In this document: one piece after another, positions 1-6,193 of the stretch
Position numbering within the stretch: position 1 is the first letter of the stretch
Layout: every line of letters starts with the position of its first letter
From: Chitinophagaceae bacterium UBA2791
Lineage (GTDB): Bacteria > Bacteroidota > Bacteroidia > Chitinophagales > Chitinophagaceae
NCBI GenBank assembly: GCA_002352105.1
Contig: DEHV01000008.1
Location: 148,801 to 156,529 of the forward strand
Direction of reading: 5' to 3'
DNA: 7,729 bases
Made by a program: the position numbers and the translations under genes
The notes under the pieces: model-generated
What the model saw: only the letters and a program-made list of their open reading frames with translations
The model's database searches: none
What the model was told of the DNA's origin: nothing

Positions 1-359
1 ACGGTTACCCCTCCTATCATAATGATCAGCCGTTGCCATGCCGGCTTGCTACGGAACTCCCAGGGTTGCGGGGGTTTCTTGAGCTGTTCCTTATCCATGC
101 TCTCGTCTACCATCCCGGATATCTTCACATAACCTCCCAAAGGAAGCCAGCCAATGCCATAAACCGTTTCGCCGATCTTCTTCTTGAACAGCGAAAAATA
201 CGGATCAAAGAAGAGGTAGAATTTTTCCACCCTGCATTTGAACCATTTAGCGGGAATAAAATGCCCCAGTTCATGTAACACCACCAGGATAGACAGGGAA
301 AGAATAAGTTGCCCAGCCTTCACGCCCACTACAGCCCAGTCAATAGCTAAAAATATCAT
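1..359 (-). CDS. rseP: RIP metalloprotease RseP (site-2 protease), N-terminal fragment
   Basis: This is the first 119 codons of a membrane-embedded zinc protease of the S2P family; the rest lies beyond the left edge. The family cuts transmembrane segments of substrates such as anti-sigma factors, within the inner membrane. An opening hydrophobic helix (about residues 8-28) runs into the zinc site HELGH (H29, E30, H33; bases 261-275). The family signature WLPLGGYVKI follows at residues 71-80, and an AWQRLIIMIGG segment at 107-117 begins the next membrane region. The start is the only ATG available, because an in-frame stop (402-404) lies upstream with no other ATG between. The PDZ domain and the second zinc ligand region (NxxPxxxLDG in the family) are not in view. 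It is co-directional with dxr, 122 bp downstream of it, a common bacterial pairing. The substrate in this organism is unknown. Confidence 0.93.
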   Translation of the reverse strand, partial: MIFLAIDWAVVGVKAGQLILSLSILVVLHELGHFIPAKWFKCRVEKFYLFFDPYFSLFKKKIGETVYGIGWLPLGGYVKISGMVDESMDKEQLKKPPQPWEFRSKPAWQRLIIMIGGVT

Positions 360-440
360 AAAAGCCTTTATTGTAAAGAAATCAAAGTTGGCAAATATCA
401 GCTAATTGCTTCAGATTTTCAGGATCGCCGGCAATTTTCA

Positions 441-472
441 GAAATATAACAGAATTTTAGATCCATTGCAAG
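441..472 (-). promoter_or_regulatory. possible Bacteroidota-type promoter for rseP
   Basis: Read on the minus strand, CTTG (472-469) is followed after 20 bp by TATATTTC (448-441). This matches the Bacteroidota -7 consensus TAnnTTTG at all but the last base, with a plausible -33 TTG. It would give a leader of roughly 75 nt before the rseP start. The match is imperfect and the region is AT-rich, so chance is quite possible; rseP may equally be read through from dxr. Confidence 0.3.
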
Positions 473-481
473 CCCGCAGCA

Positions 482-1636
482 TCAGAGCTTGATGATCGAC
501 GCGGCAAAATTCCTCGCTTCGCCGTCGCTTTCATAATAATCGCTCAGCGAGGGTTTTTCGATGAAGGGAAGCTTTTCCATAGCGGCCTCGATCACATCCG
601 TCATATCCAGGAAGCCTATCCGGTTTCTCAGGAACGCAAATACGGCGATCTCATTGGCCGCGTTCATGATACAGGGAAGATTGCCTCCCCTGTTCAACGC
701 TTCCGTCGCCAGCGCCAGGTTCCGGAAGGTCTTGATATCGGGGTCCTCGAAGTTAAGCTGGCTGGGCTTCCGGAAATCGTAACGGGGAAAATCATTTTTC
801 ACCCTGTTGGGGAACGTTAAGGCGTATTGAATGGGCAGTTTCATATCAGGCAAGCCCATTTGAGCTTTTATGCTGCCATCCTCGAACTGGACAACGCTAT
901 GGATAATGCTCTGCGGATGAATAAGCGTTTGCACCTGGTCGGGCTGGAGATTGAACAACCACCGGGCTTCGATCATTTCAAGCCCCTTATTCATTAAGGT
1001 GGCCGAATCGATGGTGATCTTGGCGCCCATCCTCCAGTTGGGATGCTGAAGCGCATGATCCCTTTTTACGTTAAGCAGGAAGTTTGGCTTTTTGCCGAGA
1101 AAGGGGCCGCCGGAAGCGGTGAGTATTACCTTTTCAATTTTATTGCGGGTTTCGCCTACCAGGCACTGAAAGATGGCGGAATGCTCCGAATCTATGGGAA
1201 TGATGGGCGCGCGCTTTTCCACCGATTTCTGCATCACGATATCTCCCGCGACCACCAGGGTTTCCTTGTTGGCCAGTCCAACCGACTTGCCTTCGCTTAG
1301 CGCGATAAGGGTAGGCCTCAACCCTGCAAAACCGACAATAGCGGCCACCATCATATCATAACAGTCAATCGCAGCCGCTTCCGACAGGGCCGCTTCTCCC
1401 GCAAATACCTTTATAGGGGTGGCCGAAAGCGCCTGTTTTACTGCGGCATACCTTTTTTCGTCGCCGATCACTACAATATTCGGATTGAATTGCAATGCCT
1501 GCGCTATCAATAGCTCGTCGTTATGCTGAGCCGTGAGTATCTCGGCGGAAAAAAGTTCGGGATGCGCGGCGATCACTTCCAAAACCTGGGTTCCTATTGA
1601 TCCGGTCGATCCAAATATTGCAATCCGTTTCTTCAT
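482..1636 (-). CDS. dxr: 1-deoxy-D-xylulose-5-phosphate reductoisomerase
   Basis: This cytoplasmic enzyme of the MEP isoprenoid pathway turns 1-deoxy-D-xylulose 5-phosphate into 2-C-methyl-D-erythritol 4-phosphate, using NADPH and a divalent metal. The protein is 384 residues, close to the usual 380-400. The NADPH-binding GSTGSIG loop is at residues 9-15 and GLANKETLV at 120-128. The metal ligands of the family are present: D149 and E151 in the PIDSEHSA stretch, and E220 in NKGLEMIEA. The substrate-phosphate segments ASGGPF (174-179) and HPNW (198-201) and the flexible-loop region are also intact. The MKKRIAIFG start is typical. AGGA lies only 3 nt upstream, a weak ribosome site as is normal in this phylum. 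The 170 bp upstream (1637-1806) hold no TAnnTTTG promoter that I can find, so transcription may come from the GH3 promoter. rseP follows on the same strand. Confidence 0.97.
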   Translation of the reverse strand: MKKRIAIFGSTGSIGTQVLEVIAAHPELFSAEILTAQHNDELLIAQALQFNPNIVVIGDEKRYAAVKQALSATPIKVFAGEAALSEAAAIDCYDMMVAAIVGFAGLRPTLIALSEGKSVGLANKETLVVAGDIVMQKSVEKRAPIIPIDSEHSAIFQCLVGETRNKIEKVILTASGGPFLGKKPNFLLNVKRDHALQHPNWRMGAKITIDSATLMNKGLEMIEARWLFNLQPDQVQTLIHPQSIIHSVVQFEDGSIKAQMGLPDMKLPIQYALTFPNRVKNDFPRYDFRKPSQLNFEDPDIKTFRNLALATEALNRGGNLPCIMNAANEIAVFAFLRNRIGFLDMTDVIEAAMEKLPFIEKPSLSDYYESDGEARNFAASIIKL

Positions 1637-1806
1637 AAATCCTGGAGTTTTGTTCTTGTCGGCCGCCTGGCTTCAATGCTGTTCCTATCGTGGCGGCGCC
1701 TATGTTAAAAGCATTGGTCTGGCAGGCTTATTCCTGCTTACCGGTTATTATTCCTTTTGTGAACGGGAGCGGTTGCCTATTCCCTGCCGGCGGCTGGCCG
1801 GATCGT

Positions 1807-3294
1807 TTATTCTGCGAATTTTTCCAGCAGATCGGCAATTTTTCGATCGTTGCTCAATCGGGGCACCTTATTCTGCCCCCCCAGCTTCCCGATCGATTTC
1901 ATATAGTCGATAAAGCCGTGTTTCTTCACTGGCCGGATATGCAGGGATGCAAGGATGTTGCCGGAAATAAGATCGTCGTAATAAATGTTTTTCTTCCGGA
2001 GGTGATTGTCTACCCTTTTTGCAAACCCGGCAAGATCAATGGGCGGATGTTCAAATTCCACGAACCATTCGTGGTAAGAACGGTTTTCGCCGATCACCGG
2101 GGCTACGGTGAATTCCGTGATCCGGACCTGTTCCTCTTCCGCAGCCTTCAGCAGGCTGTACTCCACTTCCTCTCCGATCACGTGCTCGCCGAAGGCGGAG
2201 ATAAAATGCTTGATCCTGCCGGTTACCACCAGGCGGTAGGGATCCAGGGAAATAAACCGCACCGTGTCGCCGATATTATATCCCCAGAGCCCGGCATTAT
2301 TATTAATGATCAACGCGTAATTCTCGCCTAGCTTTACGTCTTTCAGACTTATCCTGGCGGGGTTTTCCTTGTATATCTCGCCGGCGGGGACAAATTCAAA
2401 ATAGATCCCGCTGTCCGTATTCAATAACAACCCCTCCGTTTCCTGCGAATCCTGGAAAGCCATAAACCCCTCCGAAGCGGGAAAGGTTTCAATGGTAGGG
2501 ATGTTTTTTCCCAGGCTATCGAATAGCTTGGCCTTATAGGGCTCAAAATTTACGCCCCCGTGCACCAACACCGAGAGATTGGGAAATATCCCGGTAATTT
2601 TTTTCCCTTTTCTTTCAATGAGCCGGTCAAAATACATCTGCATCCAGGGGGGAATACCGCTTACCAACGTCATATCCTGGTTGACCGTTTCTTCCACGAT
2701 CTTTTCCAGCTTTGTCTCCCAGTCCTCTATACAGTTGGTCTCATAAGAAGGCAATTGGTTATTACGGAGATAGCTGGGGACATGGTGGTTGACGATACCG
2801 CTTAGCCGGCCGGTGGGTATGCCGGCGATCCGCTCCAGCGCAGGCGATCCCGACAGGAAGATCATCTTGCCCGTGGTAAACCGGCTATTCCCCGTTTCCG
2901 CAATAAAACATAGCAGGGCATTGCGGGCGGAATTGATGTGGTTGGAAATAGAATCCTTGCTGATGGGAATGTATTTCACCCCGCTCGTGGTGCCGGAGGT
3001 CTTGGCGAAATAGATCGGCTTCCCCTTCCATAAAACATTGTGCTTGCCGTCTTTTATCCGGTCGATATACCCCTTGAACTGTTCATAGTCCCTTATAGGG
3101 ACCGCTTCCCTGAACTCCTCATAGGTATGCGCCTCCGCAAAGCGATGCTCCTTGCCAAAATCGGTGGATCTCCCCGCCTTCAACAACTCTTTAAGTATCT
3201 TTTCCTGATCCTCAACGGCTGTTAACATCCCTTTTTTGATACCTTTATATATATAATTGGCAAAAGGCCTTGCCAAAAACGATTTGATCTGCAT
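1807..3294 (-). CDS. GH3-family acyl-acid-amido synthetase homologue
   Basis: This 495-residue protein belongs to the GH3 branch of the adenylate-forming (ANL) superfamily. Plant members activate jasmonate, auxin or benzoates with ATP and join them to amino acids; the substrate of bacterial members is largely unknown. Visible motifs are the ATP-binding loop KTSGTTSG (98-105), the second nucleotide motif FPASEG (271-276), GYNIGDTVRF (338-347) with the conserved aspartate of motif 3, and the hinge VTGRIKHFISAFGEHV (357-372) leading into the C-terminal lid. The lid carries GGQNKVPRL near 472-480. All core motifs are present, so an active ligase is likely. There is no signal peptide or membrane segment, so it should act in the cytoplasm. 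The start follows an in-frame stop (3304-3306) and GGA sits close before it. It heads the minus-strand run ahead of dxr and rseP and has a near-perfect own promoter. A direct metabolic link to dxr is not shown. Confidence 0.9.
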   Translation of the reverse strand: MQIKSFLARPFANYIYKGIKKGMLTAVEDQEKILKELLKAGRSTDFGKEHRFAEAHTYEEFREAVPIRDYEQFKGYIDRIKDGKHNVLWKGKPIYFAKTSGTTSGVKYIPISKDSISNHINSARNALLCFIAETGNSRFTTGKMIFLSGSPALERIAGIPTGRLSGIVNHHVPSYLRNNQLPSYETNCIEDWETKLEKIVEETVNQDMTLVSGIPPWMQMYFDRLIERKGKKITGIFPNLSVLVHGGVNFEPYKAKLFDSLGKNIPTIETFPASEGFMAFQDSQETEGLLLNTDSGIYFEFVPAGEIYKENPARISLKDVKLGENYALIINNNAGLWGYNIGDTVRFISLDPYRLVVTGRIKHFISAFGEHVIGEEVEYSLLKAAEEEQVRITEFTVAPVIGENRSYHEWFVEFEHPPIDLAGFAKRVDNHLRKKNIYYDDLISGNILASLHIRPVKKHGFIDYMKSIGKLGGQNKVPRLSNDRKIADLLEKFAE

Positions 3295-3317
3295 AATTCC
3301 GGTTCAATCTAGATAAA

Positions 3318-3348
3318 CAAACCTACGGCAATTAGGTAAATGAACAAA
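3318..3348 (-). promoter_or_regulatory. Bacteroidota consensus promoter for the GH3-family gene
   Basis: On the minus strand, TTTG (3348-3345) is followed by exactly 19 bp and then TAGGTTTG (3325-3318). Both boxes match the primary sigma-factor consensus of this phylum (TTTG at -33, TAnnTTTG at -7) without mismatch. Transcription would begin near 3312, leaving a leader of about 18 nt before the ATG at 3294. Confidence 0.75.
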
Positions 3349-3399
3349 AAGGGGATTTTGCAGGGAAGCCGGGACCTGAGAAAAAAACTCCCGTAAATA

Positions 3400-3429
3400 C
3401 TTAAAATAACCAGGAAAAGCCTACCTTTG
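3400..3429 (+). promoter_or_regulatory. promoter for rplU-rpmA
   Basis: TACCTTTG at 3422-3429 is an exact match to the Bacteroidota -7 element TAnnTTTG. The expected -33 position (about 3400-3403) reads CTTA, a poor match to TTTG. The predicted transcript start near 3435 gives a leader of about 15 nt, with GGA (3444-3446) just ahead of the rplU ATG. It is divergent from the GH3 promoter. Confidence 0.6.
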
Positions 3430-3449
3430 CACTCCTAATTTTTGGAAAC

Positions 3450-3755
3450 ATGTTTGCAATAGTAAAAATAGCAGGACAACAATTCAGAGTTCAGAAAGAT
3501 CAGACTTTATACGTCCCCCGTGTTGCGGGCGAGGCCGGCGACGCCCTGGAGTTTTCTGAAGTTTTATTAACCAGCGCCGACGGCAAGGTAGCGGCAGGCA
3601 GCGAAGTAAAAGCGACTGTAAAAGCGGAGATCGTTAAACATCTTCTCGGCGATAAGGTAATTGCCTTCAAGATGAAAAGAAGAAAAGGCTTCCGCAAGAA
3701 GCATGGTCATCGCACCAGCTATACCCAGATCCGCATCAGCGATATCCTTGCATGA
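3450..3755 (+). CDS. rplU: 50S ribosomal protein L21
   Basis: L21 is a small RNA-binding protein of the large ribosomal subunit that contacts 23S rRNA. The 101-residue length matches the family. The N-terminal MFAIVKIAGQQFRV block and its two-strand continuation (VPRV near 22-25) are standard. The basic C-terminal region with KMKRRKGFRKKHGHR (about 74-88) followed by YTQIRI is the L21 signature that binds rRNA. The start is set by the conserved MFAIV opening and the short leader behind a TAnnTTTG box. It is the first gene of the conserved rplU-rpmA pair, with rpmA 54 bp downstream and no terminator between. Confidence 0.98.
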   Translation: MFAIVKIAGQQFRVQKDQTLYVPRVAGEAGDALEFSEVLLTSADGKVAAGSEVKATVKAEIVKHLLGDKVIAFKMKRRKGFRKKHGHRTSYTQIRISDILA

Positions 3756-3809
3756 TTGTTCGGCGTATCATTAACCATATTCATTTTTATTTTCTAATAC
3801 CATTAGTAT

Positions 3810-4064
3810 ATGGCGCATAAAAAAGGAGAAGGCAGCGTAAAGAACGGACGCGATTCTCAAAGTAAAAGACTTGGCGTAAAAATTTATGGAGGACAACCCG
3901 CCGTTTCCGGAAACATTATTGTTCGCCAGCGCGGCACGGTTTATCATCCCGGTAAAAATGTAGGGCTGGGAAGAGACTTCACATTGTTTGCTTTGTCGGA
4001 TGGAGTGGTTGAATTTAGAAAAAGCAAGGGAGATAAAACCATCGTTAACGTCGTAGGAGCGTAA
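3810..4064 (+). CDS. rpmA: 50S ribosomal protein L27
   Basis: L27 belongs to the large ribosomal subunit, and its N-terminal tail reaches toward the peptidyl transferase centre. At 84 residues the length is typical. The MAHKKGEGS opening, NGRDSQSKRLGVK (13-25), GNIIVRQRGT (35-44) and HPGKNVGLGRD (47-57) are family hallmarks. The protein begins directly at MAHKK and lacks the N-terminal leader that Firmicutes L27 carries and the Prp protease removes. It is co-transcribed with rplU and followed 13 nt after its stop by a hairpin-plus-T-run terminator. Confidence 0.98.
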   Translation: MAHKKGEGSVKNGRDSQSKRLGVKIYGGQPAVSGNIIVRQRGTVYHPGKNVGLGRDFTLFALSDGVVEFRKSKGDKTIVNVVGA

Positions 4065-4077
4065 AACCTTCTTAAGC

Positions 4078-4106
4078 GTTTAGGAAATCATTTCCAAACT
4101 TTTTTT
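4078..4106 (+). terminator. intrinsic terminator after rpmA
   Basis: GTTT then GGAAA (4078-4081 and 4083-4087, with A4082 bulged) pairs with TTTCC then AAAC (4091-4099) around a 3-base loop. Seven T residues follow at once (4100-4106). The stem is AT-rich, so it may be only moderately strong, but its position right behind rpmA and the T run support it. Confidence 0.65.
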
Positions 4107-4113
4107 AAAAAAT

Positions 4114-4144
4114 TTTGGCGGTTTGAAATTAGTTTCTATTTTTA
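4114..4144 (+). promoter_or_regulatory. promoter for the Lys/Ala-rich small protein
   Basis: TTTG (4114-4117) is followed by a 19-bp spacer and TATTTTTA (4137-4144), which matches TAnnTTTG at all but the last base. A start near 4150 would give an AT-rich leader of about 38 nt. It lies just past the rpmA terminator, so the small gene seems to have its own transcript. Confidence 0.55.
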
Positions 4145-4188
4145 CGATAGAATTTTTTCTATTTACTAACCGTTAAATTTAAACACTC

Positions 4189-4326
4189 ATGGCAACAAAG
4201 AAAAAAGCCGCAAAAAAAGCAGCTCCCAAGAAGAAAGCTGTTAAGAAGGCTGTAAAAAAAGCTGTTAAGAAAGCAGCTCCTAAGAAGAAAGCTGCTCCTA
4301 AGAAAAAAGCAGCTAAGAAAAAGTAG
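4189..4326 (+). CDS. 45-residue Lys/Ala-rich histone H1-like basic protein
   Basis: This very small protein has 23 Lys, 14 Ala, 3 Pro, 3 Val, one Thr and the start Met: half lysine, no acidic and no aromatic residue. It is built from short repeats of the AAPKKKA and AVKK types, like the C-terminal tail of histone H1 and the Hc1/AlgP-type tails in bacteria. Such tails bind nucleic acid by charge and are usually disordered, so nucleoid or RNA binding is the natural inference; nothing here identifies a specific target. The ATG is the first in the frame after the promoter and no clear Shine-Dalgarno site is visible. It sits between rpmA and polX, framed by its own promoter and a strong terminator, which suggests an abundant monocistronic mRNA. 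It is a complete reading frame with a TAG stop, not a fragment of a longer gene. Low-complexity translation by chance is the alternative, but start, stop, promoter and terminator fit well. Confidence 0.8.
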   Translation: MATKKKAAKKAAPKKKAVKKAVKKAVKKAAPKKKAAPKKKAAKKK

Positions 4327-4351
4327 TCTGACCTAAAAAGCAGAAAATATC

Positions 4352-4383
4352 AAGTCCCGGATTTATCCGGGACTTTTCTTTTT
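4352..4383 (+). terminator. strong intrinsic terminator after the Lys/Ala-rich gene
   Basis: AAGTCCCGGA (4352-4361) pairs perfectly over 10 bp with TCCGGGACTT (4366-4375) around a TTTA loop, followed by a T-rich tract (TTCTTTTT, 4376-4383). It lies 25 nt after the stop codon and just 22 bp before the polX start. Confidence 0.9.
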
Positions 4384-4390
4384 ACCTTCG
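4383..4390 (+). promoter_or_regulatory. possible -7 element for polX
   Basis: TACCTTCG matches TAnnTTTG at seven of eight bases and begins on the last T of the preceding terminator. Any -33 box would lie inside the terminator hairpin (the loop TTTA at 4362-4365 is 17 bp away, a poor match). A start near 4396 would leave a leader of only about 10 nt. polX needs some promoter after so strong a terminator, which is the main reason for noting this. Confidence 0.35.
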
Positions 4391-4405
4391 CCCAACGCCT
4401 TATAC

Positions 4406-6091
4406 ATGGTCATCGATAATTATGATATCGCCAGCCAGTTTTCGATGTTATCGAAGCTGATGGACATCCACGGGAACAATGCTTTTAAAGCAAAAAGCTA
4501 TTCCATAGCGGCTTTCAACATCGAAAAGCTTCCTGTTCAACTGTCGGAGATCCCCCGCGAAAAGATATTTTCCCTGAAGGGGATCGGCGATTCACTGGGC
4601 AAAAAGATCATTGAAATCCTCGACAACGGCCGGCTAAGCATCCTGGAAGAATATCTGCTGCGCACGCCAAAAGGCGTTCTCGAAATGCTTTCCATAAAAG
4701 GCATAGGCCCAAAAAAGATTGCCGTCATCTGGAAAGAAATGGAAATAGAATCGCTTGGCGAACTTTTGCACGCTTGCGAGGAAAACCGCCTGGCCAGGTA
4801 TAAGGGATTCGGTGAAAAATCACAGAAGACCATAGAAGAGGCGATCCGGTTTTACCAGAAAAGCCAGGGAAGCCATCTTTTCGCCGAGATCGCATCCTTT
4901 GCGCAGGAAATCGAAAAAATATTTTCCACCGCTTTCCCCAACGATAATTTTGCCCTTACCGGCGGCATCCGGCGGCAATTGGAGATCATCGACGAACTGG
5001 AATGGGTAACCACGGCGCCGGCCTCCGCATTGCAACCGTTTCTCGCAGCGCATCAATATACCGCCGTTGAGACGCAGGAAGAAAGCGAAACGTTTACCGC
5101 GCCGGATAAGCCCACGCTCCGGTTTTATTGCAGGCCGCGCGAACTGTTTTACCCAACGCTTTTCCAAACCAGCTGCAGCCGCGAATTCCTCGACGAATGG
5201 AATAAGCATGCGCCATCGTCTTCCGCCGTTTCAGAAGAAGCCATTTTTGCCTCGCAGGGGCTTCGCTTCATCCCCGCCTACCTTCGGGAAGAACCAGGCA
5301 TTATTGAAAGGGCCCGGCAGGAAACATTCGATGATATCATCCAGCCCCGGGATATCAGGGGGATCATTCATAGCCATAGCAACTGGAGCGACGGATCGCA
5401 AACCATCGAACAAATGGCCAAAGCCTGCATTGAACAAGGTTATGAGTACCTGGTGATCAGCGACCACAGCAAGAGCGCCTTTTATGCCAACGGTCTTTCC
5501 GAAGAACGCATCAGGGAGCAGCAGGCGCAGATAGACGAATTGAATGCCCGGCTGGCGCCCTTCCGGATCTTTAAGAGCATTGAATGCGATATCCTGAATG
5601 ACGGTTCGCTGGATTATTCAAATGAAACGCTGGCTACATTCGACCTCGTGATCGCCTCCATTCATTCCAATATCAAAATGACGGAGGAAAAAGCCATGAT
5701 GAGATTGTTGAAAGCCATACAGCATCCTTATACGACCATCCTGGGTCATCCGACAGCGCGGCTGTTGTTAAGCCGCCCCGGGTATCCGGTCGACCACCGG
5801 CAGATCATTGACGCCTGCGCCAGGCATCGGGTGGCCATTGAGATCAACGCCAATCCCAGGAGGCTGGATCTCGACTGGCGATGGATCGGCTATGCGCTGG
5901 AAAAAGACGCGCTGCTGTCTATCAATCCCGACGCCCATGATGTTTCCGAGTTCGCCAATTGCCGATATGGCGTTCTGGCCGCTCAGAAAGGCGGATTGCC
6001 CAGGCAAAAAAACCTCAGCAGCTTCAGCCTTAAAGAATTTGAAAACTTTATCGACTCCGTACGGCAGGGAAGGTCTAACGGAGAAGGATAG
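4406..6091 (+). CDS. polX: PolX-family protein: HhH region, degenerate polymerase palm, intact PHP phosphoesterase
   Basis: Bacterial PolX proteins join a family-X polymerase to a PHP domain with Mn-dependent 3'-5' exonuclease activity, acting in base-excision repair; this one is 561 residues, near the usual 570. Residues 1-150 form the 8-kDa region with helix-hairpin-helix DNA-binding motifs (LKGIGDSLGKK 57-67, IKGIGPKKIA 97-106, YKGFGEKSQ 132-140). The palm follows: GGIRR (186-190) is kept, but the usual DxD reads E197-L198-E199, and the third aspartate strand (about 238-243) reads LRFYCR with none. The thumb also looks shortened. The PHP domain (about 318-545) looks complete: H322, H324, D329, D353-H354, E393, H420, H448, E479 and D509-H511. 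The likely role is DNA-end trimming or repair by the PHP nuclease rather than synthesis (inference). No Shine-Dalgarno site is visible; the start fits the family's N-terminus. It converges with the kinase gene. Confidence 0.9.
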   Translation: MVIDNYDIASQFSMLSKLMDIHGNNAFKAKSYSIAAFNIEKLPVQLSEIPREKIFSLKGIGDSLGKKIIEILDNGRLSILEEYLLRTPKGVLEMLSIKGIGPKKIAVIWKEMEIESLGELLHACEENRLARYKGFGEKSQKTIEEAIRFYQKSQGSHLFAEIASFAQEIEKIFSTAFPNDNFALTGGIRRQLEIIDELEWVTTAPASALQPFLAAHQYTAVETQEESETFTAPDKPTLRFYCRPRELFYPTLFQTSCSREFLDEWNKHAPSSSAVSEEAIFASQGLRFIPAYLREEPGIIERARQETFDDIIQPRDIRGIIHSHSNWSDGSQTIEQMAKACIEQGYEYLVISDHSKSAFYANGLSEERIREQQAQIDELNARLAPFRIFKSIECDILNDGSLDYSNETLATFDLVIASIHSNIKMTEEKAMMRLLKAIQHPYTTILGHPTARLLLSRPGYPVDHRQIIDACARHRVAIEINANPRRLDLDWRWIGYALEKDALLSINPDAHDVSEFANCRYGVLAAQKGGLPRQKNLSSFSLKEFENFIDSVRQGRSNGEG

Positions 6092-6172
6092 CTATTTTAT
6101 ACCGCGGCATTGATAAGAATTGCGGACCGCCTACATGCGCCCGGCGAAGGATAGCCATTCTCATACAGCGGC
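6083..6172. repeat. imperfect direct repeat across the polX stop
   Basis: Two copies, 6083-6108 and 6146-6172, share GAAGGATAGC, then ATT, then ATAC, then GCGGC, with about 23 of 27 aligned positions identical by hand alignment. The first copy contains the end of polX (Glu-Gly-stop); the second repeats the same Gly-Glu-Gly-stop codons in untranslated sequence 63 bp further on. It looks like a small local duplication. No clear intrinsic terminator was found between the two convergent genes. Confidence 0.5.
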
Positions 6173-6193
6173 CCTACCCTATGACGCGGCTGG

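Noticed and set aside
1787..1801. CCGGC-loop-GCCGG hairpin as a terminator for the GH3 gene.
   Set aside because: The stem is only 5 bp and no T run follows on the minus strand.
1690..2331. A 213-codon open frame on the plus strand.
   Set aside because: It lies almost wholly antisense to the GH3 gene, whose motifs are clear. Its own translation shows no family motif and it has no promoter of the local type.
4122..4125. TTTG as the -33 box of the small-gene promoter.
   Set aside because: It is only 11 bp from the -7 box. The TTTG at 4114-4117 gives the expected 19-bp spacing.
4189..4326. The repetitive A- and AAG-rich stretch as a simple-sequence repeat or repeat array.
   Set aside because: The units vary at synonymous positions while the Lys/Ala pattern is kept, and start, stop, promoter and terminator fit a coding gene.
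6104..6127. GCGG...CCGC-type hairpin between the convergent genes as a bidirectional terminator.
   Set aside because: Pairing is interrupted and there is no T run on either side.
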